64,000 nucleotides of DNA, taken from Amycolatopsis sp. (GTDB taxonomy: Bacteria; Actinomycetota; Actinomycetes; Mycobacteriales; Pseudonocardiaceae). The DNA lies in the NCBI RefSeq assembly GCF_025464955.1, contig NZ_JAODNM010000168.1:31348-95347 (forward strand), in the 5' to 3' direction. Numbering within the stretch: the first letter of the stretch is position 1; every line of letters begins with the position of its first letter. The notes under the pieces are model-generated. The model was given only the letters and a program-made list of their open reading frames with translations, did no database searches and was not told the DNA's origin. This document shows, in pieces, positions 36,001 to 42,804 of the stretch. Position numbers and translations under genes: made by a program.

Positions 36001-36773
36001 CGCTGGCGCTGGAGGAGTTCGCGGCGCTGGAGGAGCGGTACAAGTTCCTGTCGACGCAGCTCGAGGACCTCAAGGACACCCGCAAGGACCTGCTGACCGT
36101 GATCAAGGAGGTCGACGAGAAGATCCTCGAGGTGTTCGCGTCGGCCTACGAGGACGTCGCGCGCGAGTTCGAGATCGTGTTCAACGTGCTCTTCCCGGGT
36201 GGTGAGGGCCGGATGATCCTCACCGAGCCGAACGACCTGCTGGCCACCGGCGTCGACGTCGAAGCCCGTCCGCCGGGCAAGAAGGTCAAGCGGCTGTCGC
36301 TGCTCTCCGGTGGCGAGAAGTCGCTGGTCGCGGTGGCGATGCTGGTCGCGATCTTCCGTGCGCGCCCTTCACCGTTCTACGTGATGGACGAGGTCGAGGC
36401 CGCGCTGGACGACACCAACATGCGTCGGCTGATCAGCCTGCTGGAGGAGCTGAGGTCGGCGTCGCAGCTGATCATCATCACCCACCAGAAGCCGACGATG
36501 GAGATCGCCGACGCGCTGTACGGCGTCAGCATGCAGGGCGACGGCATCACGAAGGTCATCTCGCAGCGGCTGCGGAACAGCGACGGCGAGCGGATCGCCG
36601 AGCCGGGCGACGACATTCTCCCCGACGTCCCCCCGGCCCCAGTCCGCCTCCCCACCACCCCCGACGTCAACACCACCCCGACTACCACCCCCACCCCCAC
36701 CCCAGACAAGGCGGCCGAGGCGGCCGCCACCCCGGAGCCGACCCCCGCCCCGGTGGATTCCCCAGCGCTCTGA
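33006..36773 (+). CDS. smc: Chromosome segregation protein SMC
   Basis: 1255 aa. The N-terminal ATPase half has Walker A GPNGSGKSN (residues 31-38). Long coiled coils run from ~170 to 500 and 680 to 1000, with a hinge at ~510-660 (LLGSVAALLTVEPGHE, AGILLGGFESV). The C-terminal half has signature LSLLSGGEKSLVAVAML and Walker B FYVMDEVEAALDD. It loops and compacts DNA with ScpA/ScpB. The last ~60 residues are a Pro/Thr/Ala-rich tail (TTTPTPTPDKAAEAA) that makes it longer than the usual ~1190 aa. The GTG start gives the standard MHLKSLTLKGFKSFA opening. Confidence 0.96.
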   Translation: MHLKSLTLKGFKSFASATTLRFEPGITCVVGPNGSGKSNVLDALRWVMGTQGAKDLRGGKMEDVIFAGTAGRAPLGRAEVTLTIDNADGALPIEYSEVAITRRMFRDGASEYELNGKTCRLMDVQELLSDSGIGREMHVIVGQGQLAQILEAKPEERRAFIEEAAGVLKHRKRKEKALRKLTSMQGNLDRLGDLTTELRRQLKPLGKQAEIARKAQSVQFELRDSRLRLLADDLVNQRAGIAREEADENLARARRAEVEQALEMVTAQENELESALAEDAPLLAAAQETWYKLSALGERLRGTVRLAMERQRHLSADVQTSSGGRDPDELLAEAELVAEQEQELVEAVAEARETLAESVLRREELEHQVQAAERAHMAAVRAIADRREGLAKLTGQVEALRSKNGATSDEIERLTTSIDEASARAEFATEELEEARAEGGVEESDDSDLQARHDRVVEANNTAKARVEELVKAERTAEREIASERARVEALSMGLKRKDGAGALLGATHQLPGLLGSVAALLTVEPGHEIALAAALGPVADAVAVAGGEDALAALKFLKSNDSGRAGILLGGFESVVDIGAWPSLPHGARWARDVVTAPEALRPAVEKALERVAIVDDLDTARRLVAVHPEVSAVTAEGDVFGSQWAVGGSQRSESVIEVQAAVDEAGDRLRAAERAIERTAAELEGARAEQQARRDEVGQAKEALGEAKVRKARSGERLNRMQQAARTAEAEVERLRTQRARVEQSREQALTALAELEDRLTAFDEQPVDDDPDTDERDQAAEALAVIRQEEMESRLSLRTAEERARGIAGKAESLRRAAIAERQSRERYEKARIARARGAEIATAVVDGGEIALERIEISVQRAASERDAAQAARQGRETALAQVRGKVRELTGELEKLTDAVHRDEVQRAEQRLRLETLEGKIADDFGIGLSDLVNEYGPDVPVPPSSGEMAEYESAKERGETVAMPQPIPFERETQTRRAKRAEKDLALLGKVNPLALEEFAALEERYKFLSTQLEDLKDTRKDLLTVIKEVDEKILEVFASAYEDVAREFEIVFNVLFPGGEGRMILTEPNDLLATGVDVEARPPGKKVKRLSLLSGGEKSLVAVAMLVAIFRARPSPFYVMDEVEAALDDTNMRRLISLLEELRSASQLIIITHQKPTMEIADALYGVSMQGDGITKVISQRLRNSDGERIAEPGDDILPDVPPAPVRLPTTPDVNTTPTTTPTPTPDKAAEAAATPEPTPAPVDSPAL

Positions 36774-36781
36774 CGCTGCCC

Positions 36782-36849
36782 ACCGCAACTCGCCGTCGAG
36801 TTGCGGTGGTTGCGGACGCTAACTACCGCAACTCGCCGTCGAGTTGCGG
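36782..36849. repeat. Twin-hairpin repeat, copy 1
   Basis: Two perfect hairpins in tandem. ACCGCAACTCG-CCGT-CGAGTTGCGGT spans 36782-36807 (11-bp stem). CCGCAACTCG-CCGT-CGAGTTGCGG spans 36826-36849 (10-bp stem). The spacer GGTTGCGGACGCTAACTACC is also repeated at 52113-52175. It starts eight bases after the smc stop, so it may double as the smc terminator. Confidence 0.85.
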
Positions 36850-36859
36850 GGCCAAGCGG

Positions 36860-37223
36860 GGGCACTTTTGTACATAGTGGCTCTTGTGTCGTATGTGTGG
36901 GTCCGCGACGCCTCTGTGGTGTCGGTGTGGCTGGTGGGGTTCTTGAGGTCAGCGGGTGTGGTCGGCTGTCAGTGAATGTGGGACTCGTCGGCGTGAACGT
37001 GGGACTCGCCGGGCTGGAGTGTGGGACTCGCCGATGTGCTGTGCGAGTCCCACGTTCAGCGAGGGCGAGTCCCACAGTCAGACCGGTGAGTCCCACACCC
37101 AGCTTCGGACACCGGCATTCGCCGGACACGACCCGGCCCTTGCTGCGGTAAAACGCAGCCAGTCCACAGCAACCAGCACCCACGCATACGACCGAAGAGC
37201 TGCAAAAAAGTACAAAAGTGCCC
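36860..37223. mobile_element. MITE-like element with ~40-bp terminal inverted repeats
   Basis: The left end 36860-36899 begins GGGCACTTTTGTAC and continues to CTCTTGTGTCGTATGTGTG. The right end (37223-37181, minus strand) begins GGGCACTTTTGTAC and continues to CTCTTCGGTCGTATGCGTG. No ORF with a transposase motif lies inside, and no target-site duplication is obvious. The right end runs into the stop codon of kstR. The element carries the mirrored array at 36978-37096. Confidence 0.6.
36978..37096. repeat. Mirrored 22-bp-periodic GTGGGACTC array
   Basis: GTGGGACTC occurs directly at 36978, 36999 and 37021, and inverted (GAGTCCCAC) at 37045, 37067 and 37088. Spacing is 21-24 bp throughout, so six sites sit on one face of the helix every two turns with dyad symmetry near 37037. 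Flanking bases (CGCCG on one side, TGAA or TGAGT on the other) are partly conserved. The RNA could fold into one long rod. Confidence 0.85.
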
Positions 37224-37855
37224 TATTTGTCCAGCAGCAGGTGCACGGAAAGTTCGAGGCGGGCGGCGACGTCGGCGGCGGACGCTCGCCGGGTGACCCA
37301 GGCGACCAGGTTCGCCATCCAGACGTCGGCGATCAGGTGGAAGATGTCGCGGTCGCCGTCGGTGGGCTCGTCGATGCCCATCGCTTGGGCGAACATGTCC
37401 TCCATCAGACGGCCGACCTGCTCGACCTCGGCCGCGGCGGTGGTGTCGGCGAACATGAAGGCCCGGACCATGGCCTCGGTCAGGTGCGGGTCGCGCTGCA
37501 TCAGCCGGGTGTTGCGGCCGAGCACGAACATCAGTCTGTCGGCGGGGGTTTCGCCGGGGATCGCGACCCGGTTCAGTTTCTCTTGCGCACGCTCGAATTC
37601 CCGCGCGAGCCCGGACACCAGCAGGTGGATCTTCGACGGGAAGTACCGGTAGAGCGTGCCCAAGGCGACGTCGGCCTTTTCGGCGACGGCCCGCATCTGC
37701 ACGGCGTCGTATCCGCCCTTGGCCGCCAGCGCCAGCGTCGCGTCGATGATGCGCTTGCGCCTGTCCCGCTGCGCCGCGGAGCCCAGTTCGTCGCCGTTGA
37801 TCGCGCCGAGCGCGGCCGCACGGGCCTTTGCCGGCGTCACGGGCTTGCCTGCCAT
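37223..37855 (-). CDS. kstR: KstR, TetR-type repressor of steroid catabolism
   Basis: 210 aa from ATG 37855; a longer frame to 37945 is unlikely. The HTH block RRKRIIDATLALAAKGGYDA with VQMRAVAEKADVALGTLYRYF is nearly the same as mycobacterial KstR. The ligand domain shows LTEAMVRAFMFAD and IADVWMANLVAWVTRRAS, again KstR-specific. It represses cholesterol genes and releases DNA on binding a 3-oxo-steroid-26-oyl-CoA. It is divergent from fadE34, exactly as in Mycobacterium tuberculosis (Rv3574/Rv3573c). One putative KstR box lies 19 bp upstream of its start, suggesting autoregulation. Confidence 0.92.
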   Translation of the reverse strand: MAGKPVTPAKARAAALGAINGDELGSAAQRDRRKRIIDATLALAAKGGYDAVQMRAVAEKADVALGTLYRYFPSKIHLLVSGLAREFERAQEKLNRVAIPGETPADRLMFVLGRNTRLMQRDPHLTEAMVRAFMFADTTAAAEVEQVGRLMEDMFAQAMGIDEPTDGDRDIFHLIADVWMANLVAWVTRRASAADVAARLELSVHLLLDK

Positions 37856-37873
37856 CGGGGCTCCCAGCTGATT

Positions 37874-37887
37874 CGGAACTTGTTCCA
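37874..37887. promoter_or_regulatory. KstR box upstream of kstR
   Basis: CGGAACTTGTTCCA (minus strand TGGAACAAGTTCCG) fits TnnAACnnGTTnnA with one fixed position off. Located 19 bp before the kstR ATG. Confidence 0.6.
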
Positions 37888-37890
37888 CTT

Positions 37891-37915
37891 GCCGGGTTAG
37901 CGTACCTAACCCGGC
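37891..37915. promoter_or_regulatory. Perfect 10-bp inverted repeat, unknown operator
   Basis: Arms GCCGGGTTAG (37891-37900) and CTAACCCGGC (37906-37915) are perfect with the 5-bp spacer CGTAC. It lies between the two KstR boxes of the kstR-fadE34 promoter and does not match the KstR consensus. It could be a binding site for a second regulator or a hairpin in the kstR leader. Confidence 0.6.
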
Positions 37916-37950
37916 TAACGGTTCAAGTCGCGGCCTACTCGCCAAGAAAC

Positions 37951-37964
37951 TGAAACACGTTCTA
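37951..37964. promoter_or_regulatory. KstR box upstream of fadE34
   Basis: TGAAACACGTTCTA matches TnnAACnnGTTnnA at every fixed position. 40 bp before the fadE34 start. Confidence 0.8.
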
Positions 37965-38004
37965 CAATAGTTCCCGGCTCAGTCACCGCTGCCGGGGAGG
38001 ACCC

Positions 38005-40077
38005 TTGCCAATCGCGACCACCGAGGAGCAGCGGGCGCTGGCCGAGTCGATCGCCACCTGGGCGACGCGCGGGACGACGTCGGATTGGGGACTGGCGGGG
38101 ATCGGCGTGGCCGAGGAGCTCGGCGGGGCCGGCGGCACGGTCGCGGACGCGGCCACCGGGCTCGAGGCGGCGGCTATGGCCTTGGCCGAGGGGCCGCTGC
38201 TCAGCGCGACACTGGGTTGCTTGCTGCTCGCTCGCGCGACCGGGCGGGCGCGGGACGTGCTGGCTTCGGTCGCTTCCGGGGCCGCGCGGATCGCCGTCGG
38301 GCTCGACGGTTTCAGCGCGGTTCCCCAGCCTGACGGCGGGCTGGTGGTGTCCGGCAGGGCTCCGGTCCTTGACGCCGACGAATCGGCGTTTCTCCTGCTC
38401 ACAGCGGGCGAGGTGGCTTTCCTCGTCGAGCCGCGTTCGGTGGGGCTCCGGATCGAGGCCGCCGAGCCGTTCGACTTTTCGCGGGCGGTGGGAACCGTCG
38501 AACTGCGTGACGCGGAAGTCCCGCCCGAGTCGGTTCTGACCGGGCTGGACTCGGGCGCGGTCGAGCGGTTCGCCGTCACGCTGGCGGTCGCCGAAGCGGC
38601 CGGTGTCGCGGCTTGGTGTGTGCGCACGGCGAGCGAGTACGCGAAGATCCGGGAGCAGTTCGGCCGTCCTATCGGTTCGTTCCAGGCCGTCAAACACCTG
38701 TGCGCCGAGATGCTGTGCCGCGCCGAGATCGCTGCGGCGCTCGCCTGGGACGCCGCGCGCGCCGCGGACGAGACCCCCGAACAGCACGCGCTCGCCGCTT
38801 CGGCGGCGGGGGCCGCGGCGCTCGACGCCGCTGTCGACAACGCGAAGGACTGTATTCAGGTCCTCGGCGGCATCGGGTTCACCTGGGAACACGACGCGCA
38901 TCGTTACCTGCGCCGGGCGGTCGCACTGCGGCAGTGGGCCGGCGGTTCCCCGCGGTGGCGGCGTCAAGCGGCGGCGCTCTCGGTGGGCGGACAACGTCGT
39001 CGGATCGGTTGGGACAGCGGCGAAAGCCCGGCCGAGATCCGCGCGGTCGCCGCGGAAATCGCCGCGCTTCCCGCTCAGCGGCAACGTCTGCGCCTGGCCG
39101 AGTCGGGCTTCCTGGCTCCACATTGGCCGAAGCCCTATGGTCTCGACGCGTCCGCCTCGGAGCAGTTGGTGATCGACGCCGAACTCGCGCGTGCCGGGGT
39201 GCGCCGTCCCGATCTCGTCATCGGCGCGTGGGCCGTTCCGACGATCCTCGCGCACGGGTCACCCGAGCAGCGGGAGCGGTTCGCCGGGCCGACGTTGCGC
39301 GGGGAACTCGTTTGGTGCCAACTGTTCAGCGAACCCGGAGCGGGTTCGGACCTCGCGTCGCTGACGACCAGGGCCGAGCGGTGCGACGGCGGCTGGCGGC
39401 TCACCGGGCAGAAGGTCTGGACCTCGTTGGCCCGCGAAGCGGACTGGGCGATTTGCCTGGCACGTACCGATCGGACCGTCCCGAAACACCGCGGGATCAC
39501 TTATTTCCTTGTCGACATGGCCACGGCCGGGATCACCACCAAGCCGTTGCGGGAGATCACCGGGGACGCCGTGTTCAACGAAGTGTTCCTCGACGACGTC
39601 TTCGTGCCCGACACCGATGTCGTCGGTGAGCCCGGTGCCGGCTGGCGGCTCGCCAGGACCACGCTGGCCAATGAACGGGTCGCCATTGGCAGCGGCTCGG
39701 CGGTCGGCGAGACGGTCGAAAAACTCCTCGAACAGGTGAAGACGGGCGATCCCGCTGTCCTCGAACGGTTGGGCGCGTTGATCGCCGAAGGTTCGGCCGG
39801 CTCGCTGCTCGACCTGCGTGCCGCGCTGCGACGGCTGGCAGGGCAGGGGCCGGGGCCGGAATCCAGTGTGCGCAAGCTGCTTGGCGTGCGCCACCGGCAA
39901 TCCGCGGCGGAACTGGCGCTCGAACTCTGCGGCTCGGCCGCGCTGGGCGTCGGGCCCTCGACGTCGGCCGCGCAGCACGAATTCCTGCTGACCCGCTGCC
40001 TCAGCATCGCCGGTGGCACCACCCAGGTCCTGCTGAACCTCATCGCCGAACGCCTGCTCGGGCTGCCCCGCGAGTGA
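38005..40077 (+). CDS. fadE34: Fused double acyl-CoA dehydrogenase FadE34 (ChsE3-like)
   Basis: 690 aa carrying two acyl-CoA dehydrogenase folds. The first (~1-330) ends with REQFGRPIGSFQAVKHLCAEM and GGIGFTWEHDAHRYLRRA. The second (~335-690) has the FAD/substrate motif FSEPGAGSDLASLTTRAE and WTSLAREADWAICLARTD. The adjacent partner kstR and the operator identify it as the FadE34 orthologue, which dehydrogenates the C24-26 steroid side-chain CoA esters. One polypeptide folds as a pseudo-heterotetramer half. The start is assumed at TTG 38005 (TTGCCAATCGCG), after GGGGAGGA. Confidence 0.88.
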   Translation: MPIATTEEQRALAESIATWATRGTTSDWGLAGIGVAEELGGAGGTVADAATGLEAAAMALAEGPLLSATLGCLLLARATGRARDVLASVASGAARIAVGLDGFSAVPQPDGGLVVSGRAPVLDADESAFLLLTAGEVAFLVEPRSVGLRIEAAEPFDFSRAVGTVELRDAEVPPESVLTGLDSGAVERFAVTLAVAEAAGVAAWCVRTASEYAKIREQFGRPIGSFQAVKHLCAEMLCRAEIAAALAWDAARAADETPEQHALAASAAGAAALDAAVDNAKDCIQVLGGIGFTWEHDAHRYLRRAVALRQWAGGSPRWRRQAAALSVGGQRRRIGWDSGESPAEIRAVAAEIAALPAQRQRLRLAESGFLAPHWPKPYGLDASASEQLVIDAELARAGVRRPDLVIGAWAVPTILAHGSPEQRERFAGPTLRGELVWCQLFSEPGAGSDLASLTTRAERCDGGWRLTGQKVWTSLAREADWAICLARTDRTVPKHRGITYFLVDMATAGITTKPLREITGDAVFNEVFLDDVFVPDTDVVGEPGAGWRLARTTLANERVAIGSGSAVGETVEKLLEQVKTGDPAVLERLGALIAEGSAGSLLDLRAALRRLAGQGPGPESSVRKLLGVRHRQSAAELALELCGSAALGVGPSTSAAQHEFLLTRCLSIAGGTTQVLLNLIAERLLGLPRE

Positions 40078-40090
40078 GCCGCGTCAGGTT

Positions 40091-42778
40091 TTGTCGGTGC
40101 TCTCGCCTAAGGTCCGTGACGTGTTGTCGTTCGGCGAGCAGACCCAAGCCACCTACGTCCCCTCGGACCCGCCGCGGGACGGGGTGCTCGCGTTGTGGGG
40201 CGACGGTGCCGGCGATACCCCGATCGAACTCGCGCTGCCGTCGGGGAAGTCGTTCCAGCGCACCAAGATCGATGCCACGCTCATGCCGCTCGCCGAGGCG
40301 ATCCCGCACCTGCTGACGGCCGGTGAGGAGGCGAGCCCGGCGATCGCCGCCTGGTCCGCCGCTGTCACCGCCGGGGTCAACCTGATCGATCGCGGCCGGC
40401 TCGAACCGGCCGCGACCCCACGCGGTTTCGATGCCTGGCGGGTCGGCCCGCTGGACGTCGACGATGAGAGTGTCCTGCGGAAGCTGGCCGCCGCGCTGCC
40501 TCCCGAGGCCCACGCGCTGCCGTTGGCCGGGCTGAAGAACATCCGGCTGCATTCACCCGAGTCGCTGGTACGGGCGCTCTGGGACGCCACCGCGGCCGTG
40601 CTGGTGCGCCGGCCGTCGGCGAGCGGCCCGGCCGCGCCGAGCGGGGCGGCGCTGCTGATGCGCGTCGAGGTTTTGGAGCCGGACGGGGTTTTTGCCGGGA
40701 GGTTCGCGCTGCGCAGTGCCGCCGATCCGAGCCTGGTCGTCGAGGTCTCCGCGTTGCCGGAGGCCGACGAAGCCGTACTCACCCGGCTGGGGGAGGACGT
40801 TCGGGCGCAGCTGGCGGTGGCGTTGCGGCGTGGCGGCCGGGTGTGGACTCCCCTGCAGCGGGCGGTGGACGAGCCGGCTCTCGGCCTCGTGCTGGACGAG
40901 AACGAGGTCATCGACCTGCTGGGGCGCGGTGGTCGCGTGCTCGAAGGCGCGGGTGTCGAGGTTCTGTGGCCCGAGGGTCTTTTCGCGGACAAGGTCGAGG
41001 TCAGGGCCGGGGTCGCCCAGGCGCCCGCGGTGGACGGCGAGCGGGTGTTCACCCTGGCCGGGGTGCTGAAGTTCCGCTGGCAGGTGAGTCTCGGCGGCGA
41101 TTTACTGACCGAGCCGGAGGTCGATGCGCTGGCCGAGGCCAAACGGCCGCTGGTGCGCCTGCGCGGCAAGTGGGTCCGGGCGGACACGGAGTCGGCGGCC
41201 AAGCTGAGGCGGCAGCAGAACCACGTCGTCAGCGGCGCCGACGCGCTGGCCGCGGCGTTGACCGGCACCCTCGAAGTCGCGGGTGAGCAGGTTCCGTTCG
41301 TGCCGCCGGACGCGGTGTCCGGCCTGCTCCAGCGGCTCGCGGCGAGCGCGCACGGTGAAATCGAGCCGTCGCCGGAGCTGCACGCCACGCTGCGCCCGTA
41401 CCAGCGCACCGGGCTGGCGTGGCTGGCGACGATGACCGGGCTCGGCCTCGGTGCCTGCCTCGCGGACGACATGGGGCTCGGCAAGACCATCCAGCTCATC
41501 GCGTTGCACCTGCACCGGCGACAGCTCGAGGCCGGGCCGACGCTGGTGCTGTGCCCGACGTCGTTGCTGGGTAACTGGGAACGCGAGTTCGCGAAGTTCG
41601 CGCCGGGGGTCCGAGTCCGCAGGTTCCATGGCGGTAGCAGGAACCTGGAAGGGCTGGCGCCGGCCGAAGTCGTCCTCGCCACGTACGGCGTCCTCCGGCG
41701 GGATCGTGTGGAACTTGCCGAAGTCGGCTGGGGGCTCATCGCCGCCGACGAGGCGCAGTACGTCAAGAACCCGTTGTCGGCGACGGCGAAGGAGCTTCGG
41801 CGCCTGCCGTCCGCCGCGCGGGTCGCCCTGACCGGTACCCCGATGGAGAACCGGCTGACCGAGCTGTGGTCACTGGTGGACTGGACGACACCAGGTCTGC
41901 TGGGCACGCTCGAGCAGTTCCGGCGCCGGGCGGTCAAGCCCATCGAGCGTGACCGCGACCAGGCTGTCACCGAGCGGCTCGCCGCGACGGTCCGGCCGTT
42001 CCTGTTGCGGCGTAAGAAAACCGACCCCGACATCGCGCCCGAGCTGCCCCGCAAAACCGAGACCGACAGGTTCGTCCCGCTCGGCCCCGAGCAGGCAACG
42101 CTGTATGAGGCGGTGGTCCGCGAGAACTTGGCGCAGATCCGTGACAGCGAAGGCGTGCAGCGGCGCGGGCAGGTGCTCAAACTGCTCACCGAGCTCAAGC
42201 AGATCTGCAACCATCCCGCGCAGTACCTGAAACAGGACGGGCCGCTGCCGGACAGGTCGGGCAAGCTGACCGCCTTCGAGGACCTGCTCGACGTCGTCCT
42301 CGACGAAGGCGACAGCGTGCTGGTGTTCAGCCAGTACGTCCGGCTCTGCCGGTTGATCGAGGCGCGGCTCGCCGAGCGCGGGGTGCCGTGCATGCTGCTG
42401 TCGGGAGCCAGCACTCCCGCGCGGCGTGACGAGATGGTGAGTCGCTTCCAGTCCGGCGAGGTGCCCGTGTTCCTGCTCTCGCTCAAGGCAGGCGGGGTCG
42501 GCCTGAACCTGACCAGGGCCACCCACGTCATCCACTACGACCGCTGGTGGAACCCCGCCGTTGAGGACCAGGCCACCGACCGCGCGTACCGCATCGGCCA
42601 GGACCGCCCGGTCCAGGTCCACCGACTGATCGCCGAGGGCACGCTGGAAGAGCGGATCGCGGTCATGCTGGAGGCCAAGCGCGGCCTCGCCGACGCCGTG
42701 GTCGGCGCCGGCGAGGATTGGATCACCGAACTTTCCGACGACCAACTCGCCGACCTCGTCCGCCTCGGCCGCGTCTGA
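40091..42778 (+). CDS. SNF2-family DNA-dependent ATPase/helicase
   Basis: 895 aa. The N-terminal ~400 residues are the SNF2_assoc region (VEVSALPEADEAVLTRLGE, then SAAKLRRQQNHVVSG). The motor follows: motif I LADDMGLGKTIQ near 460, motif II DEAQYVKN, motif III LTGTPMENRLTELWSL, motif V LKAGGVGLNLT and motif VI DRAYRIGQDRPVQVHR near 840. Such bacterial enzymes translocate on DNA and are linked to repair or RNA polymerase recycling. Often a SWIM zinc-finger gene is adjacent; none is here. TTG 40091 or GTG 40097 is the start. It sits among steroid genes without an apparent link. Confidence 0.92.
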   Translation: MSVLSPKVRDVLSFGEQTQATYVPSDPPRDGVLALWGDGAGDTPIELALPSGKSFQRTKIDATLMPLAEAIPHLLTAGEEASPAIAAWSAAVTAGVNLIDRGRLEPAATPRGFDAWRVGPLDVDDESVLRKLAAALPPEAHALPLAGLKNIRLHSPESLVRALWDATAAVLVRRPSASGPAAPSGAALLMRVEVLEPDGVFAGRFALRSAADPSLVVEVSALPEADEAVLTRLGEDVRAQLAVALRRGGRVWTPLQRAVDEPALGLVLDENEVIDLLGRGGRVLEGAGVEVLWPEGLFADKVEVRAGVAQAPAVDGERVFTLAGVLKFRWQVSLGGDLLTEPEVDALAEAKRPLVRLRGKWVRADTESAAKLRRQQNHVVSGADALAAALTGTLEVAGEQVPFVPPDAVSGLLQRLAASAHGEIEPSPELHATLRPYQRTGLAWLATMTGLGLGACLADDMGLGKTIQLIALHLHRRQLEAGPTLVLCPTSLLGNWEREFAKFAPGVRVRRFHGGSRNLEGLAPAEVVLATYGVLRRDRVELAEVGWGLIAADEAQYVKNPLSATAKELRRLPSAARVALTGTPMENRLTELWSLVDWTTPGLLGTLEQFRRRAVKPIERDRDQAVTERLAATVRPFLLRRKKTDPDIAPELPRKTETDRFVPLGPEQATLYEAVVRENLAQIRDSEGVQRRGQVLKLLTELKQICNHPAQYLKQDGPLPDRSGKLTAFEDLLDVVLDEGDSVLVFSQYVRLCRLIEARLAERGVPCMLLSGASTPARRDEMVSRFQSGEVPVFLLSLKAGGVGLNLTRATHVIHYDRWWNPAVEDQATDRAYRIGQDRPVQVHRLIAEGTLEERIAVMLEAKRGLADAVVGAGEDWITELSDDQLADLVRLGRV

Positions 42779-42804
42779 CCCGCCGTGAAGTGCACACATG
42801 CTGG

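Noticed and set aside
36978..37096. Regular spaced repeats looked like a short CRISPR array
   Set aside because: The repeated core is only 9 bp, half the copies are inverted, spacers are ~12 bp and similar, and there are no cas genes.
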